NCBI RefSeq assembly: GCF_018991925.1
Contig: NW_024736071.1
Span: forward strand, 13,784,842-13,848,841
Direction of reading: 5' to 3'
From: Homarus americanus
Lineage: Eukaryota; Arthropoda; Malacostraca; Decapoda; Nephropidae
Length of the DNA: 64,000 bases
Shown: in pieces, positions 1-11,969 of the stretch
Numbering within the stretch: the stretch's first letter is position 1
Layout: each line of letters starts with the position of its first letter
The notes under the pieces: model-generated
Seen by the model: only the letters and a program-made list of their open reading frames with translations
The model's database searches: none
What the model was told of the DNA's origin: nothing
Position numbers and translations under genes: made by a program

Positions 1-530
1 CTGACCCACATTGGGGCCTGGGGGGCGATAATGTAATAATAATAATAATGATAATGCTAATAATAATAATAATAGTAATAAAGAAATGCAAAGATGAAAA
101 AAAAAATCAAGAGTGAGAAACAATGTACCTGTATGTATGTTGTGTTGTCAATAGTAAGAGAAACAATTGAGACCCTGCAATTGTGTGTAAATGAGGCAGA
201 AAGTCAGATGAGCAACCTGGGACTTGGTCACAAATTTTTGTGATGACATACCTATGTGCTTAGACTTTTCCATTTTTTATTCACGGTTTCTGTGCTGGTT
301 CATATTTATTTACTAAAGTGGTTAATGTTTTAAAGCAAATTCTATTGAAATATGAATGGCAAATGAACAAAAATGAATAGAGGGACTTAAATGAAGTACA
401 GTAGGTTAGGGAAAGGTACTTTGAAAATGTATGTTTTATTTCCGTAGACTTTATGTACTATTACCTGACCTTTCCGATTATCAGTCGGCCCCTTCCCCCC
501 ATATGTGGTCGGTTAATCGTGGTTTTACTG
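1..530 (-). mobile_element. Partial TA-target DNA transposon, same family as 2917-5505
   Basis: Positions 1-240 match the reverse complement of about 5040-5430: the ATT-rich tract, then the stretch with GAGGCAGAAAGTCAGATGAG. The end at 505-530 reads as a TAATCG/ACTG terminal motif followed by TA, mirroring the left end of the 2917-5505 copy. The other end lies outside the window. No coding capacity is recognised. Confidence 0.6.
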
Positions 531-1259
531 TAATACGGTACAGGCAGTCACTAATTTACAAAGATCCGGTTTCTGAAAATCCAAATTTATGAATGGGAAA
601 AAGTCATGATTTGATTTATGTATGAAAAATCCGAAGTTAACCCACCCTCCCTCCATAATTTTTCACAGCATCAAAAGACACTGAGGTGCTGACATAGGCA
701 TCTTTGGGCTTTCTGTACCAGATCTGTTTAGTTTATAAAGACAAACTAAAAACAGCATATTGTACTGTACTGTAATAAAAGTGGTTAACTTAGGAGAAAA
801 ATTATTAAATACATGTACAGTATAAGTTTTTATCATCAAATCCAGGACCCTTGGGCCCAATACTTAGCAGGTTTGATGAATTCTGGTATCTTGGGTCCTA
901 GGCCATCCATGTTACCAAGGCCTACACCAAGTTTTGCTTCCACTCACCCACACAAACTCCGTTTAATTTTTTTTGTGTTACTTCTTAAATAACAAAAGAA
1001 GGAAAACATCATTGTTTGCTTACTTAAGATTAAAAAATGAATGAAAATAAATCAAATAAATACATTGATATCCCTGTCTAAACTGTATGTCTTGCACAGA
1101 CAGACACAAGCCCACATCCCCCAGAATATTTTTGAGAATCTAAACTACACATTTCATCTCGACTTTAAACTATGCATCTCATCTCGCACTGACAAACACT
1201 CTCCCATTACATCTAGACTGCGGGTACAAGCGAAAATATTTATGGGTAGCGAAACTGTA
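531..1259. other. Non-coding, no gene recognised
   Basis: A/T-rich sequence. The segment about 535-880 resembles a decayed DNA-transposon end ('aaatccaaatttatgaa'), and about 668-695 resembles 32943-32970. No exon with splice borders was found. Confidence 0.5.
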
Positions 1260-1261
1260 TA

Positions 1262-2115
1262 CAGTGACCCCTCGGTTAACGAACTCAATCCGTTCCAGAA
1301 GGTCATTCGTTAACCGAAAAGTTCGTTAACCGAAACCATTGTTTCAATGGGTTTTTGGGTAATTGGTTCCAGCTCACCGAAAATTTCCTAAATTCAACAA
1401 AAATGGTAGAAAAGTTCACTTACTTTGAGGTGTGTATGTAGAAGGCTCCTGGATGATGATGATGATGATGGGATTTAGAATGGGGGTGGAGGAGAAGGAA
1501 GAAGAGAAGGCATTGGGGTGGAAGAGAAGTCACCCCTTGGCCCCATTTCACCCATAAAATTTTAGCTCTCTTGGTGTAATTCAAGATTATTTTCTTTAAA
1601 TCAACACTGCACTGCATTATATATTGTCAATATGTAAAATATATTTCAAAATGACCAATAATTTGCTTGGAAACACAGAAAAAGGCATTTAGTTGAAGAG
1701 AGTCTCAAGCAAGATGTTACCTCCAGTGAAAACAGAGAGAGACTAACGCCTGTTTGCTGTGTTAAGAGGCTGGATGCCGCACATTAAACTAGTCACTTTA
1801 CCTTCAATTATGTTCAATAATTGTTAAAATGACTAAAAAATTTAATATTAAACTTTTAAAATTATTGAATAGTATAAACTTCTTGATATTTACTAAAATA
1901 GTAAGGAATTTAAGCCCTAGAACCGATTAATGTATTGGCGGACTGATACTAAAGCTGGCTGCCCGGTCAGTGCAAGCGAAAACATGTTGAGGTCGGCTCG
2001 TAAGAAATTCGTTAACCGAATTTTTGTTCGTTAACCGAATTGAAGATCCTCATGGAAGGCAGTTCGTTAACCGAAATTTCGTTAACCGAGGCGTTCGTTA
2101 AACGAGGGGTCACTG
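1262..2115. mobile_element. Tigger/pogo-type MITE (family T1), complete
   Basis: The terminal inverted repeat (TIR) CAGTGACCCCTCGGTTAACG at the left is mirrored by CGTTAAACGAGGGGTCACTG at the right. TA duplications flank it (1260-1261, 2116-2117). The 854 bp contain no transposase. Both subterminal regions are shared with the copies at 10985, 36364, 57361 and 57776, the last of which keeps Tigger transposase sequence, so this is an internally deleted derivative of that family. Confidence 0.9.
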
Positions 2116-2117
2116 TA

Positions 2118-2565
2118 CTGTATACTTTCATTCACAGCATTTGTTTTAATTGTATTAGAGAGATGAATTTGATGCCACAATGATCTTAAATAAATTCTTC
2201 AAGAAATTTCCAATAAGAGATCCTTAAACAAAATATTTTCTCATGATTTAATGGTGGGTACTCCATTCCTTATGTAGAAACATAAGAAATGTTGATACTG
2301 GAGTCTGTAAAAGCAGTTCTGATTAAGTTAGAAACTCAATTTCTTTACTAGAATTACCCTGAATATTTTATCTAAAAGTTCCATTAAATAAATATACAGC
2401 ATGCCCTTAAAATTCACGGGGGTTTGGGTCCTAAAATGGTCGCGGATAGCCAATCCGGGGATATAATTTGCTGGCCGGGGATACATTTTTCATCATGTGT
2501 AAAGAAATGTATATTCCCTTTGTGTTTGTCCTAAGGACAATTATTTCTTTTACCTGTATTGTATA
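2118..2565. other. Non-coding with a short DNA-transposon end fragment
   Basis: About 2393-2520 ('cagcatgcccttaaaattca', 'ggatagccaatccgggg') resembles one end of a TA-target element and is similar in style to 10545-10640. No partner end was found and no gene is seen. Confidence 0.35.
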
Positions 2566-2590
2566 TATGTGTGTGTGTGTGTGTGTGTGT
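2566..2590. repeat. (TG)n microsatellite
   Basis: Uninterrupted GT dinucleotides at the 3' edge of the antisense RTE fragment that follows. This is a common position for LINE tail-derived repeats. Confidence 0.9.
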
Positions 2591-2914
2591 TGGCGCTTGT
2601 CTGCCTCGGTATGAAGTCGGGCAAACTAGAAAGTATTGATACCTTCCTGTGCTTCTTGTGTGGTGCTCCTCCAAGCATGTGGAGGAGTCGTTTCCCAGGT
2701 GAAGGGGTTGATTTGGCAATTTTTCAGGTTTGTCTTAATACTATCCTTATACCTTTTCAGTGGCCCATCAGCATTACGTTTACTATTCGTTCAATGACTG
2801 TAAATAGCTGCTTTGGCAGTCTACTGTTGTCCATGCGGGTAACATGACCAGTCCAGTGTAGTTGTTCATGGATAATGGTAGTCTCGATGCTCCTACAGTT
2901 GGTGTCAGCGAGAA
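2591..2914 (-). mobile_element. RTE-type LINE 3' fragment, part 1 (antisense, split)
   Basis: Matches the antisense RTE copy at about 24960-25300 almost base for base ('ttggcgcttgtctgcctcgg', 'ctttggcagtctac', 'gcgggtaacatg'). It is interrupted at 2915 by the TA transposon 2917-5505 and resumes at 5508. It is a fragment of the RT C-terminal region and is not a gene. Confidence 0.85.
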
Positions 2915-3642
2915 TACAGTAGAACCTCGATAAATTGGACTAATTGGGGCAGAATCCAGTCCGAAAAATGCGAAAGTCCGAGAAAAGCTAATATATGAGG
3001 GGGGTTGGAGATAACACTGCTTATCTGAACTGTTTAAAGAAAATGTCATTATGTTGTCACTGTATTTAAACAACTAAAGTCTTTAAGTGTATAACAAGGT
3101 TATTAAAAGAATAATACATCAACAGTAAAAAAAAAAATATAAAACAAAACTCTCTGGGTTGAAAATCAGACATGTAAGTTTGAGTGTCACCGAGATGATT
3201 GTGATTTATTGTAAATTGTTATATGTAAGTAACTACAGAATTTGTCTTATGAATGAAGAGAAAACTGTATATTGTACAGTACTGTACTATAAAGATACAA
3301 ATAAGTGTAGGAGTATATTGCATGTGGAAGATGAATGCTTATCTGGGAGCAGCTGAAAGAAGGGGGGTAGCATGGGTAGGTGGCTTCCTCCCCCTCTCTC
3401 CCACAAGACTCCTTTAACACTTCTTTATACAATTCCACCACAATTCTCATATAATTTAGGATCATTTGGAGCCAGTTTGATAAATTATTATCCTAAAAGA
3501 TTCGGCTTTCCTGAAAAAAAGAATCCCACACCGAACAGCAGTCATTTCATATTCATTTGTTTATAAAGAGCAAACAGCTGATTGGCTTACCACAATGTCT
3601 GTCTTTAACACTTAGTAAATTAGTACTGTACAGTTGTGTATA

Positions 3643-3947
3643 CAGCTGCTCCCTGACTTGCTACGGGGTTAGGGACCCAAATCCAGGTCATAAGTCGAAA
3701 TGGTTGTAAATCGAAAATGCTTAAATAATAAATAGAAAATCTAAAATGGGTGTCTGTTTTTCTTCTCAGCACCACAAAACTCTCACTTTTAAGCTTGCCA
3801 GCCATTTTAAAGTGAATTACAAACAAAAATTTTGTCAGTTCACAGCGCATTCACTGACGTTGGGACTCGAAAATACATAATTTGAAAAAATTTTGATACG
3901 ACTGAGGCGGTTGTATGTTCGGGTGGTCGTAAGTCAGGGAGTAGCTG
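3643..3947. mobile_element. MITE, 305 bp (family H), nested in family G
   Basis: The TIRs are CAGCTGCTCCCTGACTTGCT and GTAAGTCAGGGAGTAGCTG, with TA duplications at 3641-3642 and 3948-3949. It is non-coding. The 39870-40174 element has the same length and similar 'cgtaagtcgaaa' internal motifs, so the two are probably related. Confidence 0.85.
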
Positions 3948-4324
3948 TATATCATCACTTAATAAATACTATTGCAGTGTATTTATGACCACTTAATAAA
4001 TACTATTGTAGTGTATCTATCATCACTTAATAAGTAATATGTAGTGTAAAGTATTAGGTACTGTATCTGCATATACCCTGGTTTACTCATTAATCATTTG
4101 TCTAAGTACAAGTAGCCAAACTGAGTCATCATATAACACTCAAAGGTAGTAAATAACGTTTTTAAAAAGGTATCTTCATATCAAATACTATACAGTGTGC
4201 TATAGTGACCCCTGTTGTAAGCTGGTCTACTGATAGCTCACACGAACTCATCTGAGTAAAACAACCTTCTGATACAGCTAATCCTTTTATTTTCAAGTCA
4301 TATTACAAATTACATACAGTATTG

Positions 4325-4640
4325 TATCTAATGTACTATAGGAATAGCCGTGTGTATGTCTGTCTGTCTGTGTGTGTGTCTGTTCTGGGCAGCCGAAACG
4401 GCTCAATCGTTTTTCATCAAACTTGGTGGAAAAATCACAAAACATTCGTAGAGTGTAACAAACCTGGTCCCATGTCGATGGTTTCTTTAGGCAGGCATTA
4501 ATTAACCATTTTATTTATGATGGAAAACGATGCAAGTCTACGGACTTGGCGCACCCTTATTCGCTGTACGCTAGCCAAGCACGAGCGTTCAAACTTTCAC
4601 CGGGCACGAAGGGCTTGCGATCACTTGTTTTTCTCTATTA
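4325..4640. repeat. Unclassified inserted repeat
   Basis: Begins with a (TGTC)/(TG) run and continues with 'gccgaaacggctcaatcgtt' and 'catcaaacttggtgg', more G+C-rich than its surroundings. It looks like a defined repeat module, but I cannot assign a class and saw no second copy in the window. Confidence 0.35.
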
Positions 4641-5220
4641 CTGAAGATGTTATATTAATCATGATGAACCATAAACCATAAGAGGCCAATCATATGAGAA
4701 TATAATACTGAATCAAAAAATAAATAAATAAACCTGATGAATGTGGCAACACCTGATTAGCCCCAGACTGTTTACATACTCAAGTGTCTTAGTTCTCAGT
4801 AGGCATATAGCAATCCTGATTAGACCACTGTACAGTATTCAGTAAGTGTTGTTCATTTCATCACATTTTTTATTTATATTTAGTCTTCCCCATTTTTTAA
4901 TCGTATTTCTGGTGACCAGAGCATCTCCGAGTCCGAAAAAAGCAAATTCTGATATATTGTAGGTAGTAGGCAGCTACCAAACAGGGAGGTACTACGACTG
5001 GGAAGATATTGGAAGCATAATGTTTTGTCTAATGGTAGACCCTGCTGCCATATGGCATCACGAAAATTGTGACCAAGTCCCAGGTTGCTCATCTGACTTT
5101 CTGCCTCATTTACACACAATAGCAGGGTCTTAATTGTTTTTCTTACCATTGACAACACAACATACATATAGTGTTTCTCACTCTTGATCTTTTTTTTATT
5201 TTTTTATTTCTCTATGGTTC

Positions 5221-5337
5221 TCTAATATTATTATTGTTATTATTATTGCAGTGTTGTTATTATTATTATCATTATTATTTTATTATTTTTATTTTTTTAT
5301 TCTTTATTATAAATTTTACTTATCTGAATTATTATTA

Positions 5338-5380
<43 letters not shown>

Positions 5381-5402
5381 CATCACCACCACCACCACCA
5401 CC
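5221..5402. repeat. (ATT)n / (TCATTA)n / (ACC)n compound microsatellite
   Basis: A run of ATT-type trinucleotides, then CATTAT hexamers, then CCA triplets, inside family G. The matching (reverse-complement) tract is at 30-100. Confidence 0.9.
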
Positions 5403-5507
5403 ACCTCCCAGGCCCCGATGTGGGTTAGTGACCTGTGCCCAGGTGGGCTAATCCCCGAAAAAAAAGTAAAATAAAAAATATGTCCGATTAATCGAGGTCT
5501 TACTGTA

Positions 5508-5625
5508 CTGGCAACTGTTCTCTTGCCTTCCCAGCGAACTTGGAGGATGGAACGTAGGCTACGTTGGTAAAGTTTTCGAGTACCTTAAGGTGCCTCGTGT
5601 ATGTGACCCATTTCTCGCTCCCATA
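5508..5625 (-). mobile_element. RTE-type LINE 3' fragment, part 2
   Basis: Continues the 2591-2914 fragment: 'ctgttctcttgccttccca' and 'gtatgtgaccca' match 25306-25415. Together the two parts are one antisense RTE remnant cut by family G. Confidence 0.85.
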
Positions 5626-6905
5626 TACAGGTACACCACTGGTTTTCTGGGAACTGATGGTCCTGCACCTCGTTTAGTCGGACAAAATTACGAGAGGGCA
5701 ATTAACATCCCTCCCTCCCTGCCATATTTCACTGGATTTACTATTACTATTAGTGTTTACTGATATAATAAGGCTTTATAGTGATTAATCATGGCATTGT
5801 AGCCAGGTTAGACTTGTCATTGCAACCACCAGGCTACTGGGTAAAGCTGTGAGGTATTTTTGGGTAGATATACATAACTCTCTTCATTTATTTTTACTCG
5901 TTTACATGCACACACCATCCTAAATACATATTGTAAAGAAAAGTACAAGAAATAATTGTCCTAAAGCATTACTAAAGTTAAGTACTAAAAATTTAAGTCT
6001 AGTGCAAACTATGGAATGTTTGTACTTAAGTTAATCACTATCTTGTAAGTATTCCAGCAATGTAAGTTATATTCTGCTTAGTCAATTCAGTGACATTTTA
6101 TAAACGCAAAACTTAAACTCCCTCTATTTGACTAACTATGCACTTTGTTATCTCCCCTCCCCGCTGGCTGTCAACACTTCCCCTTCCTCCCAGCCAGAGT
6201 GAAGGCAATTTTAGGCTTAAAGTTCAATTTGATGGTGTAGCTGAAGTTGATGGTTTAGGCCTTCGAATAATAAAGTTCTCGAAAGAACCTTGCACAAACC
6301 TTGCACAGCTGCTTTCTTTTCTCATTATACATCTTTATGTAGACGTCATTTGCGTTTATTCAAATTTTAATGCTTTGTTCTGTTTACGGATCCACTTCAA
6401 AAAATATGTTCATTGCTTGCTCCATATAATATCAGCAGACCTCTCACCTTTTTCATATCGCTTTAACACATGTTGTTTCTCGGCTATTAGCTTTTGAAAC
6501 AACACTACCATCACTTGCTCTCTTGCTCATGTTGAATAGGGATGCAAAAATGTTGTAAGAAATCTGAGAAAGTTTTTCTCCAGTTCCTGTTCCAGATGCG
6601 TGAAAACAAAAGGCCCGCCAAACTCCGACTGTTGTTTACCACTCATTAGCAAGGCAGCTTCTTTGCGCAAGGCGCTCTTCATTTTTTTTACAGTATATTT
6701 ATTTTATTTTTTTATAATACATATCGGGATTTAGTTATTATTTATATGAAAATTAAATTCTATTATATTTATACTGTATTATAATTGGTAAATACGAATG
6801 AAAGAAGGCTGTAAACTGAATTGGGTCCTAAATTATCTAGGGTTTCAAATACCCCCTGTACGAAAAGTTGTTGGTCGAACCGTTGTTATCCGAGGCTTCC
6901 CTTTA
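5626..6905. mobile_element. Decayed TA-target element(s), low-complexity A/T interior
   Basis: About 6000-6230 shares blocks with 12150-12470 and with the internal repeats of the 7262 and 29493 elements ('ttccagcaatgtaa', 'ttatattctg', 'cagtgacattttat'). The stretch before 6905 ('ttatccgaggcttccctttacag') looks like a Tigger-type terminus. The left boundary is uncertain and no gene is seen. Confidence 0.4.
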
Positions 6906-7261
6906 CAGGTAACTCGCGTTTTACGCGCCTTTGATTTAATCGTTTTTGGAATAACGCGATTGTTCAATTGATACCAAAAGCTAATCTACTCGCACCTATT
7001 TTTTAAATAACTCACTCTAGACAGTTTAAATTTGCCGTGTGTATTCACCTGGTCGCCTGGCAGTGGAGTCGTGAGTGATGCCTGGTGAGGTGCTTGTAAG
7101 TTATTACTATAAAGTCGCAGTCATATCAACATCAACGATTTTAATAATAATTATTATAATATAGTTATAATAAAGATTATTACTACTAATGATGAAGATA
7201 ATGATGATAATGAAATATTCTGTACCACAACTGTGACGACGTCTAACAAGCTTCTCACGTA

Positions 7262-8474
7262 CAGTTGCACCCCACTTAACGCGGTCAATTGAACCCAGAG
7301 GGTCCCGCGTTAAGTGAAATCCGCGTTAAGTGAACAACAGAACATATGGGATTAATTCCAATAGAAACCGGCCCGACCCCCAAACTCCACTTTTTGAAGG
7401 CACATACCTATGTTGTAGTAAAAATAACATCTTAATTTTATGATGGTACATGCACACAATTAATACTTAAGAGAAATAGAGAAATACAGTCGCCAAGTTA
7501 ATGTCCATTCAAATAATGGACTCAACTCCCTCCCCCTCTCACACTACACAGCCGGCTAACAGATGGTCGGTCGGTCCCTCCCTCCCCCACCCCCCACCAA
7601 CCGTCCCAAGGAGATGTGTGGGATAACCTCAAACTAAAGTTAGGAAAATATAATTGACATTGCTGGATTCCTTGTAAGACCAGGAATATTTTGAATATAA
7701 ATGTCATATATTTTGCACAAAAGATAACAGTTACCTAGAGAAAAATTTTTTATCTAAAAATTGTAAGTTTAAAGCAAAATATATGATGTTTATATTCAAA
7801 ATGATCACCAAATTATAAGAATTCCAGCAATGTAAATTATATTCTGACCGGGTAATTTGTATGAATTTTATGAGCTAAAACAAATATCTTCAGTTAATAA
7901 AAAAAAAATAATCTTCACGACACTATCTGTCAATCAAAGTACCCCACCTTGCCTCCCCCCCTCTTCCAACCGCGCGGTCAGTCCCAACCCTCCCCCCCAC
8001 CCCCCACCAATCGTCCCTTCAAGAGTTTTTAACATTTAGTATTAAATAATACCTCAGATTAAAGTTAGGATAATATAATTGACATTGCTGGATTCCTTGT
8101 AAGACCAGGAATATTTTGAATATAAATGTCATATATTTTGCACAAAAGATACCATAGTTACCTAGAGAAAAATTTTTATCTAAAAATTGTAAGTTTAAAG
8201 CAAAATATATGATGTTTATATTCAAAATGATCACCAAATTATAAGAATTCCAGCAATGTAAATTATATTCTGGCCTGGTAATTTGTATGAATTTTATGAG
8301 CTAAAACAGGCAGTCAGGCAGGGTGGCGGGTGGGGCAAATCTAAAAATAGCGTCTCGGACACTCACCGCGTATATGTGGAAAAAATCCGCGTTAAGTGAA
8401 AGTTCAGCTTTGGCAAGGCACCGCGTATATGCGAAAACGCGTTAAGTGAAACCGCGTTAGGCGGGGTAAAACTG
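7262..8474. mobile_element. TA-target non-autonomous element (family A) with internal tandem repeats
   Basis: The TIR CAGTTGCACCCCACTTAACG is mirrored by 'cgcgttaggcggggtaaaactg', with TA at 7260-7261 and 8475-8476. Inside, a roughly 425-bp unit containing 'gaccaggaatattttgaata' occurs twice (7678 and 8103). It is non-coding. The copy at 29493-31111 carries three units. Confidence 0.9.
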
Positions 8475-8582
8475 TATCGCTTTTTCAGTTCACACCAGCA
8501 CTACTTTTTCTCTGTGCTCTCATTTGCATTGTGTGTTTATCACGTACCTTTTTAGTGTTAAACGTGGTTTTTCCCATTGAGC

Positions 8583-8765
8583 ATGTCTGGAAAACTTCCA
8601 TCTGCCTTCTCTGGAGCGCCTAAAGCTAAAAAGGCACGAAAAACAATCGCAATGGATGTGAAATTAAATGTGATCACCCGCCTTCAGAGAGGAGAGCGTG
8701 TGTCTGAGGTTGGCCGCGTGCTTGGTTTAAGTGAGAGCACTGTTCATACCCTGTGCAGTAAATGA
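8583..8765 (+). pseudogene. Tigger/pogo transposase N-terminal HTH (psq-type) fragment
   Basis: Reads MSGKLPSAFSGAPKAKKARK, then a helix-turn-helix of the Pipsqueak/CENP-B N-terminal type (VKLNVITRLQRGERVSEVGR, then GLSESTVHTL), and stops after about 60 codons. The family normally continues with a Tc5/CENP-B HTH and a DDE domain; both are absent. The first true ATG is 8583. This is a decayed transposase fragment and not a host gene. Confidence 0.75.
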
Positions 8766-8894
8766 TGGTTCCTTTTTCTAACCTGTACCATTTACATGTA
8801 TTCTCATGGGAAAGTTATGTTTAATTTACACATTTTTTAATTAAGCGGTGGTTTTCAAGAACATAACCACCGAGTAAAACGAGAGGTGGGTGCA

Positions 8895-9304
8895 CAGTAA
8901 ACCCTAGAAGATCTGGACTTGGGAAATCCGGATTTTGGAAGATCCGGACAAAAAAATTGGGGGTTCTGGGCTAAGAAGCCTCCTAGAAGATTCTCTAAGA
9001 AACATAACCAAACCAGAGTAAAGAACATATTAGGCCCATGGGCGCTGCTTGATCTGTCAGTTGCCCGAGGAGGTGGGAAGCATAAACAGGGTTGGCAATT
9101 GTTGTTTTGGGGAATATTATTTCATTCACTCTACTAATGATACAATGTTTCTTATGTTATCATAGGTAAATGCATCGTTTATATACGGTAATTTGTTTTC
9201 ACTACATTAGTACTATATTTTGGGGTTTTTATATAATTTATTATATGCCGGAAAATCCGGACAGGTGGTCCCCCCTTTTATTCCGGATCTTCTAGGATTC
9301 ACTG
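8895..9304. mobile_element. MITE (family E), 410 bp
   Basis: CAGTAAACCCTAGAAGATCT at the left is mirrored by 'gatcttctaggattcactg' at the right. TA follows the right end; the left flank is CA, a decayed duplication. Repeats of 'gatccgga' lie inside. Non-coding. Confidence 0.8.
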
Positions 9305-10036
9305 TAGTTTAATTTATTTTTTAAAACAATATATACGAATTAGCTTAAAATCCGAATTTTAACTCTGAATTAACGAGGGTACAGTGTACTGTGTATTGAA
9401 ATTCCATTTTTTTTTTCATCTTTTCGTTATACCCCTGTATGAAGGTTTCAAGTATTTCAAGCAAGATTTGATCTTGCAGAAATTGACATCCTGTTCTCTT
9501 GAACTTTCTAGATAGTGGTATAAGTATCTGCCAATCCCTCTTTTCCCCCCCTTTTTTTTTTTTTTTAGATTTGAGTAAAGATTCATTTTGTGCATGAGTG
9601 AGTGAATGATGTAGAAATAGATGTTGCTCATTCCTAGCTGCAATACATTATGTGGGAATAGGCTTCAATGAGAAAAAAATACTAAAAAAAGTACTGTATT
9701 CCATAAAATTAGTGAATAAGTAGCCATATGGTTTTAGTTTAACAGTATATAATCTGCAGTGAAACTTCATAAATAGTACTAATGCTTTTTATAATTTACT
9801 GAAACAGTATAACTTAAATACCACATTTAATTACTGTATTTTATACTTTGCAATAGTACTCGTCACTTTTTTGCGGCTTATGTTCAATTTCTGTATATAA
9901 AGAGTAACTGACAAATTAATAAAATTATTATGTGCAATATGCTCAAGATTAACGGTTGTAATATAAGAAGGTTATTATATACAGTAATGAATGCTTAAGA
10001 TTGTTTTACTAACATTGCCTCTGTAAATGTTTACAG
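9305..10036. other. COPA intron sequence, no feature
   Basis: A/T-rich, with T and AAAT homopolymers. It ends in a polypyrimidine/AG acceptor (tttacag) at 10036. No exon upstream of 10037 was found anywhere in the window, so the preceding COPA intron exceeds 10 kb. Confidence 0.6.
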
Positions 10037-10141
10037 GAAGCTTCACAGTTAACTACTGCAGCCAAATTTTCTGAAGCAGTAGAGAAACTGAGAGGAATAC
10101 TGCTGGCTGTACCACTCATCATTGTAGACACAAAGCAGGAG
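10037..10141 (+). CDS. COPA: Coatomer subunit alpha, antepenultimate coding exon
   Basis: Thirty-five codons in phase 0 between acceptor tttacag and donor gtgagt, including [20 protein letters not shown] and ending DTKQE. This matches the start of the alpha-COP C-terminal domain; the human protein has the closely similar [20 protein letters not shown] block. Alpha-COP is a scaffold subunit of the COPI coat that drives retrograde Golgi-to-ER vesicle budding, and its C-terminal domain binds epsilon-COP. The exon continues into 14159-14455 across a 4.0-kb intron. Earlier exons lie outside the window. The homology is clear along the whole exon. Confidence 0.95.
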
Positions 10142-10235
10142 GTGAGTCTCATTTTATAATGGCCTGCCGATTTTGTTGTTGAAACAAAGATTCTCACATA
10201 GTAGGTGGAAAAGACCATGTCTTTCTACTCTTTCC

Positions 10236-10256
10236 TCTCTCTCTCTCTCTCTCTCT
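10236..10256. repeat. (TC)n microsatellite
   Basis: CT dinucleotide run just inside the COPA intron. Confidence 0.85.
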
Positions 10257-10403
10257 TTTGTTTCTACTCTATTCTCCTCTGTCTGTCTCTTCTCTCTCTC
10301 CTCCCTCCCATGTTATGCAGTTACTCATGTTTTATTGTAAAGAGATCTTAACAATTCTGGAATGCCCTAGAAGCCAAATCAGTCTACACATCATCACATT
10401 TAA

Positions 10404-10700
10404 ACATAGTAAACCCTCGATAACTCGGCACATGTGGGGCTCTGGCCTTGCTGAGTTATCCCAAATTCTAACTTATTGAGGCACTTCCCTCCTTTCCCTC
10501 CTACAAAAATACAACAATACCAAATTATCGACCCATATATGTGTACAGTAGGCCCTCCAAATACACAGGGGTTAGGTTCTCAAAATGGCCTTGAATCACC
10601 AAATCCGCAAATTCAGTTTTGATTTTAATAGTTTATTCCTTGATAGTGGAACCGGGATCCTAGTGCTGTCAATAGGTACCCCTGTACAATAATACCTGAA
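10404..10700. mobile_element. Two decayed TA-element termini
   Basis: 'tagtaaaccctcgataactc' (about 10409) and 'acagtaggccctccaaatac' (about 10544) each look like a single terminus of a Tigger-type element. Partner ends were not found. Confidence 0.4.
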
Positions 10701-10771
10701 GCATCTGGCAAGTATCACAAGTACATATAATTATTACAAAGGGGGTTACTAAAGCTTAAGGAAAGAAGGAT

Positions 10772-10977
<206 letters not shown>

Positions 10978-10984
10978 TTAATTG

Positions 10985-11317
10985 TAACAATTCCGTTACA
11001 GGTTGCTCGTTAACCTAAAAACCTCGTTAACCGAAACCATTGTTTCAATGGGTTTTGGGTAGTGGTTCCAGCTCACCAAAATTGCCTAGATTCAACAAAA
11101 AAGGTAGAAAAGTACACTTACTTTGGAGGTTGTGTATGTAGACGGCTCCTGGATGACCTATGATGATGGGAATTAGAATGGGGGTGGAGGAGAAGGGAGA
11201 AGAGAAGGCATTGGGGTGGAAGAGAAGTCACCCCATGCTTCATGCTGTAATTCAAGATTATTTTCTTTAAATCAACACTGCACTGCATTATATATTGTCA
11301 ATATGTAAAATAAACTC
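10985..11317. mobile_element. Tigger MITE family T1, truncated copy
   Basis: Shares the left half of the 1262-2115 element ('accattgtttcaatgggttt', 'ggttccagctcacc', 'tatattgtcaatatgtaaaa'). The right half is missing and the left TIR is degraded where it meets the TA repeat. Confidence 0.85.
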
Positions 11318-11367
11318 ACTTTAAAAAGATGGTTTTCGGCATCTTTGTGGTGTAGATTAACACGTTA

Positions 11368-11705
11368 CAGTGGGGTATGCTATAACGAACAGATCCTACT
11401 ACGAATATTCCTATAACGAACGGTTTTACCTATAAAATTGAGAATGCTATAACGAACGAAACTCCTACAATGAACATAATTTATTTTTTTTTTTTTCTAA
11501 TTTATTGTTTTATTATTACAAATATTAATGATATTCTTTATTTCAGGGGTTAGGATGCATATTTATGCACTTTTTACAATTTTATATTATATTTTTCAGT
11601 GTTAAGTGGTTGTATTTGGGGGCCTGGAGCGGATTAATCCTATAACAAGCGAATGCTATAACGAATTCTAGAACCAATTAGATTCAAGTATAGCATACCC
11701 TACTA
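11368..11705. mobile_element. MITE (family D), 338 bp
   Basis: CAGTGGGGTATGCTATAACG at the left pairs with 'tatagcataccctacta' at the right; TA duplications at 11366-11367 and 11706-11707. 'gctataacgaac' motifs repeat inside. Non-coding. Confidence 0.85.
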
Positions 11706-11737
11706 TATAACCTTTTTTCTTCTCTATTTTCAATTTT

Positions 11738-11843
11738 TCTCTCTCTCTCTCTCTGTCTCTCTCTCTCTGTCTCTCTCTCTCTGGTTCTCTCTCTCTGTCT
11801 CTCTCTCTGTCTCTCTCTCTCTGTCTCTCTCTCTCTCTCTGTC

Positions 11844-11921
<78 letters not shown>

Positions 11922-11969
11922 TCTCTCTGTCTCTCTCTTCTCTCTCTCTGTCTCTCTCTGCTCTCTCTC
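11738..11969. repeat. (CT)n / (CTCTGT)n microsatellite
   Basis: About 230 bp of CT dinucleotides with regularly spaced GT interruptions. Reading frames across it give Arg/Glu repeats with no coding meaning. Confidence 0.95.

Larger units (their letters stand above)
2917..5505. mobile_element. TA-target DNA transposon (family G), 2.6 kb
   Basis: The TIRs are CAGTAGAACCTCGATAAATT (left) and AATCGAGGTCTTACTG (right), with TA duplicated at 2915-2916 and 5506-5507. The RTE paralogue at 25299-25310 reads 'agaatactggca', which is exactly the pre-insertion site. No recognisable transposase is left. A 305-bp MITE (3643-3947) and an unclassified repeat (about 4325-4640) lie inside. Terminal motifs of this style are typical of Tigger/pogo elements (inference). 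Confidence 0.88.
6906..8894 (+). mobile_element. Tigger-like element with HTH remnant, split by another element
   Basis: Begins after TA with CAGGTAACTCGCGTTTTACG and appears to end near 8894 with 'cgagtaaaacgagaggtgg', a diverged inverted partner. A 1.2-kb element (7262-8474) has inserted at a TA inside it. The only coding remnant is the DNA-binding N-terminus at 8583. Boundaries are less sure than for the other elements. Confidence 0.5.

Noticed and set aside
5171..5451. Leu/Tyr/His-rich open frame
   Set aside because: Translation of ATT/CAT/ACC trinucleotide repeats.
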